NCBI RefSeq assembly: GCF_014851395.1
Contig: NW_024043372.1
Coordinates: 9,623,490 to 9,687,489, forward strand
Source: Micropterus salmoides
Lineage: Eukaryota > Chordata > Actinopteri > Centrarchiformes > Centrarchidae
Direction of reading: 5' to 3'
DNA length: 64,000 nt
Shown: positions 1 through 10,989 of the stretch, piece by piece
Numbering within the stretch: position 1 is the stretch's first letter
Layout: every line of letters starts with the position of its first letter
Translations under genes and position numbers: made by a program
The notes under the pieces: generated by a model
What the model was told of the DNA's origin: nothing
What the model saw: only the letters and a program-made list of their open reading frames with translations
Database searches by the model: none

Positions 1-510
1 TCTGAACTCTTGTCTCATATTCATCCTTTGATCTTAAACCCAAATGTCTTCAGTGAACAACAAAAACAAAGGAATTGGCCTTACCGGTTCAATATTTTTG
101 GAGGGGACTGTATGCTACGAAGTGAGACGGGTGATAAAACACACAGAAACATAATACGCGATAAAATGAACAAACTAACTGTACTCACTTCTCAAGGACG
201 CACACAGAATAGATTTGAAAGATTAGATATAGATTATAAAATGAAGTGTTAATCTTGAAGTCCAGCTAAACCTCTCTAAACTAAAAATGAAATGATGTGA
301 CAGCAGTGTCCCCCTGAACTGTTGTAACTGAAAGAGGGGAGACTGAAAACTGTCTCTTCAATTGAAGCACTTAATAGCTGAAACGTCATTGGTCCAGGGT
401 GACATGGGGACCGCATGCACAGCGCCACAGCCTGCGCATGCAGGTAAGGTGGTGCAGTCTATGGGTCGAGTGGGTGACCTTCTGAAAAGTTATAATTATC
501 GTAATTATGT

Positions 511-530
511 AGCAGCAGCAGCAGCAGCAG
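511..530. repeat. (AGC)n trinucleotide repeat
   Basis: A short pure AGC run of about 6.7 units lies beside the LINE fragment. It produces alanine or cysteine runs in spurious ORFs and has no sign of coding use. Confidence 0.9.
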
Positions 531-689
531 TTATTGAGCAGGAACATAGGGGCAGCAGGAAGCCAGTAAACACAGATCCAGACTCTACAGCTCCGGAGTT
601 GTAAACACCTGCAGAAAGCCATAGGAAGAGAGAGGAGGACAAGAAAGCACAAAACGACAAGTGAGGTGAGGGAACAAATCGAGTTAGTA

Positions 690-1690
690 ACAGGCATTAT
701 GTTATATGATTGCATACATAAGGCGAGGATGAGCTCAGTGCATCATGGGAAGTCCCCCGGCAGTCTAGGCCTATAGCAGCATAACTAAGGGATGGTTCAG
801 GACTCTCCTGAGCCAGCCGTAACATAAGCTTTATCAGAAAGCTAAATGCGGAGATGGTGTCCTCTTCCTGAACCCAAACTGGAACCTGGTTCTAAAGGAG
901 AGGAGCTTGATAGCTGAACGCTCTGGCTCCCATTCTACTTTTGGAGATTCTGGGAACCACAAATAACCCTGCATTCTGGGAGTGCAGTGCTCTGGTGGGG
1001 TAATAAGTTACTATGAGCTTGTTAAGATATTGTGGTGCCTGACCATTAAGGGCTTTGTAGGTCAGCAGAAGGATTTTAAATTTATATTCTGGATTTTACA
1101 TGGAGCCACTGCTGAGAAGCTAAGACAGGAGAAATATGATCTCTCTTCCTGGTTCTTGTCAGTACACGTGCTGCAGCATTCCTCGATCAAATGGAGAGTC
1201 TAAAGGACTTATTCAGGCAGCCTGATAATAAGCAATAATCCAGCATTATGAGATAGGTTGTGCCTGATTTTTGCAATGTTACGTAGGTGAAAAAGGAGAA
1301 CTCAGAGATTGTGTCATGATGATGCTAGAGTCCAGGGCAATGCCATCTAGAGTAACTTTATCTTTAGATAATGTCTTATAAGTATTTGGGGCCAAGTAGA
1401 ATAACTTAAAAACAGAAAATTACAGGTTATCCAGGTTTTTACATCTTGAAAGCACACTTGAAGTTTAGCTAACTGATTGTTTTCAGCTTGGTTGATCGAT
1501 AGATATAAATGGTTATCATCTGCATAACATTGAAAGTTCATGTAGTGTTTTATTGCCCAAAGGAAGCATGAGGTGAATAGAATTAGTCCAAGCACAGAAC
1601 CTTGAGGAACTCTATGACTAACTTTGGCATGCATGGAGGATTCATCGTTAACATGTACTAACAAAGACAAGGACTTTGTCTGATGCAATT
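690..1690 (-). mobile_element. L2-type LINE fragment, end of reverse transcriptase plus 3' region
   Basis: On the minus strand, 1688-1347 encodes a reverse-transcriptase fragment with VPQGSVLG and the catalytic box as YADDNHLY. Further on, minus-strand 960-845 reads PTRALHSQNAG, VVPRISKSRMGARAFSY and QAPLL, then an in-frame stop where Trp is expected. The segment near 713-850 is the reverse complement of the LINE 3' region at 62475-62620, so both belong to one family. No intact ORF remains; this is a dead, 5'-truncated copy. Confidence 0.8.
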
Positions 1691-1799
1691 AAAAGGTAAT
1701 TTTTACCAGTGCTGTCTCTGTGCTATGATACACTCGACAAACTCAAATACAGTCTAAGATAACTGTCCGAGCTACGTGAAGGTCATAATAATCAGGTTT

Positions 1800-3650
1800 G
1801 TAAGCTACCAAGATGGCGCTGCAGACGGCAGCCTTTGGATTACACTCCGTAGTGCTTTTTGTGTTTTTGTTAATTAACGCTGTTTTCTGCCGTCCCTCTC
1901 TGGTAACATTTACCAGTGAAGAGCTCTTAAATATTGGACTTTCAACTGCTCATACTATTCCACAGCTCCTTGTCGAACCCGGAACTTTCCCAGCGTTATT
2001 AGTTGGAGGAGCAGCAGCTCTGTTTGGGATCGGAAACGACGCACGGGAAAACGAGCAGTTGCGCTGGTTAAACTGAGACAGCAGGGTTTTCGCACTGCGC
2101 TCCCTTCAATTCACCCGGCGAATGTCTGCTCTCTAGCCAACAAAAATGGATGAACTGCTTCTCCTCAACAGAACTAACTCAGACTTCTGCAGATCTGCCG
2201 CTCTGTTTCAGTGATTCCTGGCTTACCAAGCACATCCCGGACAGCGCACTTCACCTACCAGGATTTAATCTCATCCGCGCGGATCCTGAAAGGGAGCTCA
2301 CGGGAAAAACAAGGGGAGGCGGACTCTGTTTCTATATAAATGAAGATTCCTGCGTCAGTGTGGCGAGGCCTGCGGACACTCACCAACTACAGGAGACCAT
2401 CCCCCAACACTGCTGGTACTCAACAACTGGCAGACGAGCTGAATGGCTTTTATTGTAGGTTTGAAAAGCCCGCAGTCACACCTCTCCCCCCGCTCCAACA
2501 CCATCTTCAGTCGCCTTCTCCCTCTGACACACTACCCCCCCCCCCCCCTCACCTGCACTCATGATCTGTGAAGAGGACGTGAGCCACCTCTTCCAAAGGC
2601 ATAAGATCAGGAAGGCTCCTGGTCCAGAAGATGTGTCTCCATCGTGCCTGAAAATCTGTGCAGACCAGCTGGTCCCCATCTTTACTCGGATTTTCAACAG
2701 ATCACTGGAGCTGTGTAAAGTTCCCTCCTGCTTCAAACGCTCCACAATCATCCCGGTCCACAAAAAAAACTCCATATCTGAACTAAAAAAACTATAGGCC
2801 TGTCGCCCTGACATCTGTAGTCATGAAGTCCTTTTGAATGACTGGTGTTGGCCCACCTGAAGGACATTACAGGCCCCTTGCTGGACCCCCTGCAGTTTGC
2901 CCACAGGGCTAACAGGTCAGTGGCTGATGCTGTCAACTTGGGACTGCATTACATCCTGCAACACCTTGAATCTCCAGGGACATTTGCAAGAATCTTGTTC
3001 GTGGACTTCAGCTCGGCGTTCAACACCATCATCCCGGACATCCTCAGCACCAAACTCACCCAGCTCACTGTGCCAGCCTCCACCTGTCAGTGGATCACAA
3101 ACTTCCTGACTGACAGGAGTCAGCAGGTGAGACTGGGGAACATCACATCCAGCACCCGGACTATTAGCACTGGCGCCCCCCAGGGGTGTGTGCTCTCCCC
3201 ACTGCTCTTCTCCCTCTACACCAACGACTACACTTATTATTTATTCACCACTCTCTATTTCAGTGCTGTTCATACTGTTGTCATATTGTAGATACTGTAT
3301 ACCTAATTCACCTACCTCAAGTCATTACTCCTGCACAAAGTACTTATTTATTCTAGCATCCTTTGCACTATGCTTCATTGCACTGTGTACATGTATATGT
3401 ACCTGTATATCACATCTACCTCAGACATGTACATACTCCTGCATCCTTTGCACTCTGCTCACTGCACTGTCAATATGTTTATTGTTCATAGTGTGTGTGT
3501 ATATTTGTGTTGTCTTCACTGAAGTCTGTCTGATTTTATTTTATTGTGATTTTGTATTTTTGAATGAGTAAGCACATCGTGAGCATTGTACAATCCAGAG
3601 TCAAATTGCTCATGTGTACACATACCTGGCAATAAACTTCTTCAATAAGT
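1800..3650 (+). mobile_element. non-LTR retrotransposon (CR1/Rex1-like LINE), internally deleted
   Basis: From 5' to 3': an ORF start at 1813; an endonuclease N-terminal segment (near 2150-2345: FSDSWLTKHIPDSALHLPGF, RGGGLCFYINED); a jump to the inter-domain region (about 2350-2490); then reverse transcriptase in two frames (2561-2797 KAPGPEDVSPSCLK; 2845-3230 ILFVDFSSAFNTIIP, GAPQGCVLSPLLFSLYTND). Most of the endonuclease is deleted and RT stops before the YADD box. The 3' end near 3600-3650 has a CTGGCAATAAAC tail followed by a GAATCAG-type sequence, typical of this family. It cannot be active. The clade name is tentative. Confidence 0.82.
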
Positions 3651-3683
3651 CAGAATCAGTTTTAATAGAGATGTTGATTCAAC

Positions 3684-3772
3684 TTCAGTTAAATTCAATT
3701 TTATTTATATAGCACCAATTCATAACAGTAGGTTTCTCATTGTACTTTTTAAGAGCAGGTCTTGGCTGTACT
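3684..3772 (-). mobile_element. LINE 3'-tail fragment
   Basis: Reverse-oriented copy of the tail also seen at 63360-63450: AATTGAATTTAACTG end, ATATAAATAAAA, and an ACCTGCTCTTA core. It is a short relic with no coding sequence. Confidence 0.6.
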
Positions 3773-3817
3773 TGTTGTACCCAACTGTGTTGTTATACTG
3801 GCAGATGTGTCTAATAT

Positions 3818-3837
3818 CCCCCCCCCCCCCCCCCCCC
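3818..3837. repeat. poly(C) run of 20
   Basis: An uninterrupted run of 20 C on the plus strand, a potential G-rich structure on the minus strand and a likely sequencing-length uncertainty. Confidence 0.95.
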
Positions 3838-4504
3838 TTCACCTTTCTGTATGATGCAATACAGTCCAGAAGCACCATAAACTTTACAGTTTACACTCTT
3901 GGTTTTGCTTTTATCAATAATAAACTTCTTGTAATGGTATATTTCTTCCTGGCTAGTCTAGGTAAGAGCTAAATTAAAGACAATGGGTTATCTCAAGATA
4001 AAATGGTTAAACAAAATTAAACAGGATTTGATTGTTTCAATACAGTAACATGTTGAATGGTAGCTCCCACCACTCAGAAGAGGGAAGTGAACTATCAGGA
4101 GAGTCGAACTCAGTGGGGTTCAGGTGTAAGGCTTGCGTCTTAGGTGTTGGCAACAGATGGCACTCAGTATACGCATGCTGTGGCCTTTTTGTAGATGGTA
4201 TAGCTGGAAGGCTTAGTGTTAATTAATTCCCCTAGGGGTAACCACAAATAATTTCTCTAGTACTACCTGTGCTGTGACACTCAAAATAGACTTTACAAAG
4301 CCATTGCTTTTAAACCCTTTATCACTTTAAATTGTCTAACTTCCATGATCTTAAGATGGAGTAGACAAATTGGAATACACAAAGTATACTAGCCCTTTCA
4401 GGGCTAAGTATTCCAATAATGGATTAAAAAGTGATTAGCTTTTAACACAATTTTCAAACATGAGAAATTTTATCTGGCATCAACTCACACTTAAGTGTTT
4501 CAGC

Positions 4505-4680
4505 AGCGGAGCGTTTAGCCTACACGTTGGTTCAGTCCCCCACTGTGACTCATCCACCGTTGTGTCCCTGAGTGAGACACTTAATCCCTAGTTGCTCCAG
4601 AGGCGTGCAACCTCTGACATGTATAGCAATTGTAAGTCGCTTTGGATAAAAGAGTCAGCTAAATGAATAAATGTAAATGT
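4505..4680 (+). mobile_element. tRNA-derived SINE, degraded copy
   Basis: The 3' half (GTGTCCCTGAGTGAGACAC, then GTAAGTCGCTTTGGATAAAA and AAATGAATAAATGTAAATG) matches the better-preserved SINE at 28570-28757. The tRNA-like head is recognisable but its B box is decayed (GGTTCAGTCCC). Confidence 0.72.
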
Positions 4681-4735
4681 TGTTAACTTGTCTGTCATTT
4701 TGTGTGCTTCAACTACGGATAAAAGCTCTCTGTGA

Positions 4736-5135
4736 GTCCGTTCTGTCATGCTCTGTGCGGGCTACATATCCTACATGGAGCATTTCAGAATAAGAGCGTT
4801 TTGCTGGTCTGATTTTACTGAGTTATTCAGAATTTGCGTATTTGTTCAGCTGTCCTGGATTTTTGTGCTTCTACGTAGTTACATTGTTTCTTTTTTTGGT
4901 CTGTTTTACTGTGTTTATTGTTGATGTTCGATCGGGAGCCTGCAACGGGTGTTTTATTTTGAAAATCGACCGGATTCTCTATGCCGTTCTGTGTCTGACT
5001 TCCTGCCGGTTCATCTACTCTGTGCTGCTCGACGTGGCTTCTGTCAAAAATAGACTGGCAGTGAATATTGTATAGTAATCGCAATATCTGGCAGAAAAAT
5101 CGCAATTAGATTTTAGCCCCAAATTATTCAGCCCT
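4736..5135 (+). mobile_element. dispersed repeat ending in CAGCCCTA (hAT-like end)
   Basis: Blocks such as GGAGCATTTCAGAAT, TTTTGTGCTTCTAC, GATCGGGAG and ACCGGATTCTCT are shared in order and orientation with 30090-30420. The right end ATTCAGCCCTA (about 5128-5138) resembles hAT termini beginning TAGGGCTG. ORFs here on both strands (e.g. 4842-5075) are therefore repeat-derived. Confidence 0.55.
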
Positions 5136-5396
5136 ACAACCAGTTGAGTACGAGGAGAGCTCAACAGCTATTGTGAGTTTTAAACCAAAAATACCTTTAA
5201 GTATTGTCATATTTTCAAGAATTTCATTATTGCAGAAACACCCTGAATGCTGTGATATTCTTTTAGACCTATATTGCCCACCCCTACGGCCATGAAACAA
5301 TTTGATTCAACAAATGTTTTGCTTTTTTCACTCTGTTCTCTCAGCTCCTCATCTTTGATTTTAATCTCTATAAACATTGCAAAAAATGTACAGCAC

Positions 5397-6221
5397 TCAA
5401 TACTTAGCTGGGGCTCCTTTTGCCTGAATTACTGCAGCAATGCGGCGTGGAATGGAGTCAATCAGTCTGTGGCACTGCTCAGGTGTTATGAGAGCCCAGG
5501 TTGCTCTGATAGTGGCCTTCAGCTCTTCTGCATTGTTGGGTCTGGCGTATCGCATCTTCCTCTTCACAATACCCCATAGATTTTCTATAGGGTTAAGGTC
5601 AGGTGAGTTTGCTGGCCAATTAAGAACAGGGATACCATGGTCCTTAAACCAGGTACTGGTAGCTTTGGCACTGTGTGCAGGTGCCAAGTCCTGTTGGAAA
5701 ATGAAATCTGTATCTCCATAAAGTTGGTCAGCAGCAGGAAGCATGAAGTGCTCTAAAACTTCCTGGTAGACGGCTGCGTTGACCTTGGACCTCAGAAAAC
5801 ACAGTGGACCAACACCAGCAGATGACATGGCACCCCAAACCATCACTGACTGTGGAAACTTTACACTGGACTTCAAGCAACGTGGATTCTGTGCCTCTCC
5901 TCTCTTCCTCCAGACTCTGGGACCTTGATTTCCAAAGGAAATGCAAAATTTACTTTCATCAGAGAACATACCTTTGGACCACTCAGCAGCAGTCCAGTCC
6001 TTTTTGTCTTTAGCCCGGGTGAGACGCTTCTGACGCTGTGTCTTGTTCAAGAGTGGCGTGACACAAAGAATGCAACAGCTGAAACCCATGTCTTGCATAC
6101 GTCTGTGCGTGGTGATTCTTGAAGCACTGACTCCAACTGCAGTCCACTCTTTGTGAATCTCCCCCACATTTTTGAATGGGTTTTGTTTCACAATCCTCTC
6201 CAATCCCCATTGCTTGTACAC
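5397..6221 (-). pseudogene. Tc1 transposase, catalytic part
   Basis: The 274-codon frame contains FSDESKF (first Asp), FQQDLAPAHSA (second Asp) and NSPDLNPIENLWG (Glu). Exactly 34 residues separate the second Asp from the Glu, the DD34E spacing of Tc1 elements. It ends GAPAKY-stop, a normal C-terminus. The DNA-binding region lies upstream in another frame, so the catalytic triad is intact but no complete protein can be made. Confidence 0.9.
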
Positions 6222-6397
6222 TAAAATTTTATTCTACCACATCTTTTCTTTCCCTTCGCCTCTTTATTAATGTGCTTGGACACAGAGCTCTGTGAACAGC
6301 CAGCCTCTTTAGCAATGACCTTTTGTGTCTTGCCCTCCTTGTGCAAGATGTCAATGGTCGTCTTTTGGACAGCTGTCAAGTCAGCAGTCTCCCCCAT
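6221..6397 (-). pseudogene. Tc1 transposase, N-terminal helix-turn-helix fragment
   Basis: Starts MGETADLTAVQKTTIDILHK at 6397 (minus) and continues QKVIAKEAGCSQSSVSKHIN, the paired-like helix-turn-helix of Tc1 transposases. The frame closes after GRIKF at 6221, where a small insertion/deletion shifts into the catalytic frame. Confidence 0.88.
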
Positions 6398-6700
6398 GAT
6401 TGTGTAGCCTACAGAACTAGACTGAGACCATTTCAAGGCCTTTGCAGGTGTTTTGAGTTAATTAGCTGATTAGAGTGTGGCACCAGGCGTCTTCAATATT
6501 GAACCTTTTCACAATATTCAAATTTTCTGAGATACTGATTTTGGGGTTTTCAGTTATAATCATCAATATTAAAAGGAATGAACACTTGAAATACATCAGT
6601 CTGTGTGGAATGAATGTATACATTTTACAAGTTTCACTTTTTGAATGGAATTACTGAAATAAACATTTTGATGATAATCTAATTATATGACCAGCACCTG

Positions 6701-6838
6701 TAGTTTGATGTTGAGTTAATGTTTCCATAAAGTCCTGCCAGCGTTTGCTCCTCTCCCTCCTTCACCTTGCAGCCCCGCCCCTCCCTCTGCGTCCGCACGC
6801 AGCCGTCTACTCACAAAGTCTCTAACAAGATGGAGGGA
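6701..6838 (+). repeat. repeat copy A, inverted relative to 25053-25195
   Basis: Shares TAGTTTGATGTTGAGTTAA, AAAGTCCTGCCAGCGTTTGC and GCAGCCGTCTACTCACAAAG with the reverse complement of 25053-25195. It abuts the Tc1 end directly, so the Tc1 element probably inserted into or beside this repeat. Confidence 0.75.
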
Positions 6839-6839
6839 G

Positions 6840-8078
6840 TCACAGTCACAAAATTTATAAGTGATTTGCTGTAAACACATTGCTGCACGCTAGCAGCTAT
6901 TTCCGAGCAATACGTTTAATGCCGACATGCGATCTCAGGCGGACATCGGCGAAATTTGTGTTGTTATTTGGCTATTGATTGTGATTTAGTGGTTTGCAAA
7001 CAACCGTGGAAAAGAGGAGCAGTCGTAGAAAAACACTCAACAAATCTACTTGCCCATTCAGAATTTCACTGCAAGGAAAGCCCACCCCCACAAAGTACCA
7101 GTACTTTCGGAAATTACTAGTACAATAGTACATTTGTTCTTTCAGGGCAGTTCACGCCAGTGAAACCTGTGATAGAAATTATTTCCAGTGGAGTGGAGAC
7201 TCCCCAGGGTGTGTTAAGAAATGTGATGCTGTTTCAACAAGGCAGAGGCGTACCTGTGTGACTCTAGGGAGTTAATGCTTTGTGCTTTCTGCTGGAGCCT
7301 GAAAAATGAGAATACCCACTCATGTGTTAAGATGCTTTAGTGATCAGTAGTCGCCCTTCAGCACGTCTTAAAGAGTCCAGGTGGATGAGGATGGTCCTGC
7401 TGTTACCCCACGTATTGTGGTTTTCTGTGATCTTGGAGCTTGTTGTTCAGAGAGATACTGGTTTCACACCTTCCCAAGAATGTTTCAGATGTTGGCTTGA
7501 ACAGCTCTGACAACTAGATGCAGTCGTTAGAGTCATGCAAGCAGTCTGGGCCCTTTTGGAGCCCTTTGAAATATTTAGCTTTTTAAAAACATAATTATTT
7601 CTATCAAATGCAATACAAAAATAAAGATTTGACTAGAGTGACTGCTAAAGAAATGGGATAAACTAGGCTACTAGTGTCAGTTTTTATACATTTTCAGGTA
7701 GTTTGAGGCTCTAGCTTTTGTTTAGATTTACTAAAATGGTTTTAATTATTTGCTTATTAATTAATGTGATTTTCAAGAACTTCATTTGTATAAGTTAGGT
7801 TTGGTCGGGGATAATCTTGACCTGCAAATAAAATGTGTAGGCACAGACTCAAATACTTGTGATACAAGAGGATGCCATTCATTGTGGAACTTGAAAAACA
7901 TGCTATCGTTGCGCACCACTACTCAAAGGTGTCCAGTTGCATGACTTGTTGAAATTGAGAAAGGTTCTGCAGATGTCCTGAGACATCAAAGAGCAAAAAC
8001 CTTTAGCACTCATGTTGATTTCCTGTAAAAACAGAAGCAAAGACTTGTTTTCCACTTTGTTCCTTCAAGAGACATATA
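6840..8078. other. intergenic, no gene seen
   Basis: AT-rich sequence without recognisable coding potential on either strand. The part from about 7880 resembles 12510-12720 as a diverged duplicate. Confidence 0.6.
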
Positions 8079-9136
8079 GGGCCAGATTTACTAAAGATTT
8101 GCATGAGTAAAAATGTGTGCAATTGTGATATCGCCAGCAAATTAATATGTAAGCTGATCTACTAACTCTATGCACGGAGAATGACGTCTTTCAGAAGTGC
8201 AAGATGGCACCTGTTACTACTTTTGCCTTAATGAATATGCAATTTGGGGCTTTTCAATTTTATTGTCCAAAGTAATGGGAGGGTAACATGGAAATACATT
8301 TATTTACTTAACGCAATATGATCTAACAAGCCGACAAGCAATTTCATGTGAGTGCAACAGCCTCTGTATTTAATACGTTTGAAAGGAAGGTGCAAACCGC
8401 CAAGTGTTGCGCAGATAAAGCTGCTGTTATTGTTGAGAGAGAGACACAGGTGTAATGAAAGACGACGTAGAGAAAATTAAAAATATTAGATATTCTATAT
8501 CAAATATATAGAAATAAAATTATCTTTATTTATTTGAACTATATGAATTGTTTTTTGTACTGTTTTTTTTACCATTTGTCAAAGCAAATTTGAATTGATT
8601 TGAGAAAGGTTTTTTTCCATTCATGTCAATATTTTTGGTATGAGTGAGGAACATATAATGCGTACATTTTGCCTCTCCAGCCATGCCATATTGGAGCTGT
8701 TGGCTGACCTAAGGGCTGATCTGGAGCCAGTTACAAGAAGGAGTTGCGCAATATCTGCCATGCCCAAACTTCTTGCAACTCTGCGTTTCCTTGCGTCCTG
8801 GTCATTCCAGCATACTGTAGCTGTTTCTGTTGGGGTTTCCCAAAGCAGTTTTTCAGGTGTGCTGTCCCAAGTACTCAGTGCAATCTTATGCAGGATGGGC
8901 AGATGTGTATATATTTATATATCAGATATTTCCACATACTCAGGACGCACTGAATGAAACAAACCAAGGTTTTTACGCAGTCCTTTAAATACTTACACCT
9001 CCATTGTGTTTGCTCCTGTTGTAACTTAAGCAGTAATTCTTAGTTAATCACCCATAACAGGTACTACAATTATACGTGCTATAGAATGCACACGTAATTT
9101 AGAACTCTTTATTTGGGATGTTAGTAAATCCGGCCC
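8079..9136 (+). mobile_element. PIF/Harbinger-type element with terminal inverted repeats
   Basis: The left end GGGCCAGATTTACTAAAG and the right end (reverse complement GGGCCGGATTTACTAACA) form imperfect inverted repeats 1058 nt apart. Inside, 8640-8930 encodes part of a HARBI1-like protein. No complete transposase fits, so the element is non-autonomous. The expected 3-bp target duplication is not preserved. Confidence 0.78.
8640..8957 (+). pseudogene. HARBI1-like (Harbinger) transposase N-terminal fragment
   Basis: The frame reads FCLSSHAILELLADLRADLE, then LLATLRFLASWSFQHTV and GVSQSSFSGVLSQVLSAI. This is the N-terminal helix-turn-helix region of Harbinger nucleases (LS...I..LL..L, LR FLA.GS FQ..V, GVSQS..S). 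Several changes at usually invariant sites and the absence of the DDE domain mark it as a relic. Confidence 0.8.
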
Positions 9137-9242
9137 AAAGTGTGTAAATACTGACATGCTCAAGACAAAACAAACCCCAAGCTTTAACCCTTGTTTCACC
9201 TGGGATGAGACAGAATGCTATTAATTAGTAATTTAACTTTAA

Positions 9243-10983
9243 AGAGGTGGTATTATGCTCATTTTCAGGCTCAAAATCTTATTTAGGGGTTGTACCAGAA
9301 CAGGTTTACATGGTTTAATTTTCAAAAACACCATATTTTTCTCATACTGCACATTGCAGCTCCTCTTTTCACCCTGTGTGTTGTACGCTCCACTCTTGAG
9401 CTACAGATTGATGCATCTTACTTGTACAAAATCTTTGTTGGGAGTTGCATATGCAGAGTTCCCAGGTAAGGACTACTAGCCAATCAGAAGCAGAGAAGGG
9501 CAGGTTGTAAGAAACAAGGTAGTGTGATCCAAATCAAAGCCGCTTCAGACTGCGACTGTAAGCAGATGGTATAAGTTACACACAAGTCCACAACCACACA
9601 TCATTGTTCCACATCTTACCATAAACCATTACAAAAATCACCATATTTCCACTCAATTTTATATACAAATTGGCTAAACAATTTGAACGTTTGCTCAGTA
9701 GCTTTCACATCGAGTGTAACGTTAGCATTATAGTTATAACTTAAGCTGTGTTAGCCAATGTTTACAACAACTCCGCACACAGTCTGTAAAGTTACATTGC
9801 CGTGTTTTATTTTAAATATAATTCACAACCAATAAAGCATACTTACAGGTTATGATTGTGAATTTCCAGGCCCAGAGTCTGAGTCTTTTACGACTAAACG
9901 TTGAACTGTTGCCGGTGTTCTGACGATCTATGCTGCCTTGCCGAAAAATGCTACCATAGCGCAAATCGATATACTCGACTCTACTCGGCCCTGCTCCGTT
10001 TTCCATTGCAGACAGTACCCAGAGATAGTACGTAGCTGGTCATCATAGCGACGCCACACTCAACTGCTGCGACGTAATGTTCAGTGTGACACACACACCA
10101 GAGATCCACACAGCTTTCTCTTTAAGTTAAAACGTTTCAACATTCCTCAGAATGTAAAGACAGATAAGCGGTATGAAAACCTTCCAGCTGTGTTTTCCTC
10201 TGCCGTTGTTGCTGCAGCGGTCAGTGTGATGGCGGGAGCAGAGGGCTCTGTGAGCGGGCGGCTGGCCGGCCTCACGCTCCTCCTGCGGGTTGGTACAGGC
10301 TTCCCTCGCAGCCACTCGCGGAGCTCCTCAAATCCGAAAATATTCAAGAACATTTTGTTCTATCATCACTTCTCGTAAAACTGTCAATATTCGAAATCTA
10401 CACAGCTGATTTCTCACCTCAAAACTTCTCAGAAGTGGATTTACTGATGAAATTCCATACGAAAACTGTAAAATATAAAACTTTCTGTTGCTGGCCTCTG
10501 TCTGGTGCAGCAATGATGATGCAGTGAATAGTGAATAATCTCTCTGACCAGTCATCAGTCTGTCGTGTTTTCACGTTACATTTTAGTATCCCTCAGCTCA
10601 CTTGGAACCTCGATGGAAGTGAGGTGATATGAAAAAAAGTACCTGGAAGCAGGTACAGGTACAACATTTCTACAATGGAAAACCAAACAAAGGCGAGCCA
10701 AAGGGCCTCCGCTCAGACTAGCTTGGTTTGAGGGCGTGCCTGACCCCGCTAGCCGCTTGGCAAGCTTTGATGCGTTTTCATTGTGACGTCACAAGTAAAG
10801 GAAGTGAAGGGCTGGACTACAAATGAGCTGTTTTCAAGCGGTTCAGAGCAGAGTTTTCTGTGGGAGATGGGAACTCCCTTTGGGCTGGACTTTGGGCTTT
10901 TTCACTTTGCAAACCTGTTACATGCACAAAAAATGTATAACTCAAAGGAGAGGGGAAAAGCCAACAAGCATAATACCACCTCT
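9243..10983. mobile_element. TTAA-target non-autonomous DNA transposon, copy 1
   Basis: Inverted ends AGAGGTGGTATTATGCTC and its complement GCATAATACCACCTCT lie between TTAA at 9239-9242 and TTAA at 10984-10987. A TTAA duplication points to piggyBac or Kolobok superfamilies. The 1741-nt interior has no transposase-like ORF; short ORFs such as 10147-10353 recur with shifts in copy 2. Near-identical to 16587-18271. Confidence 0.85.
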
Positions 10984-10989
10984 TTAACA

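Larger units (their letters stand above)
5392..6702 (-). mobile_element. Tc1/mariner transposon with broken transposase
   Basis: A Tc1-type element on the minus strand. The right terminus ends in CCAGCACCTGTA (6691-6702); the left terminus, beyond the stop, is not clearly visible. Inside are an N-terminal helix-turn-helix fragment and a DDE catalytic domain in a different frame. It lies in the intergenic region downstream of stab1. Confidence 0.92.

Noticed and set aside
386..715. 109-codon minus frame with a cysteine run
   Set aside because: The run comes from the (AGC)n repeat and the remainder is LINE 3' region.
3188..3571. 127-codon plus frame rich in Cys, Thr and Ser
   Set aside because: It is an off-frame reading of the end of the LINE at 1800-3650 plus its 3' UTR.
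8640..8957. Domesticated HARBI1 gene
   Set aside because: Only an N-terminal fragment is present, inside transposon ends, with no catalytic domain.
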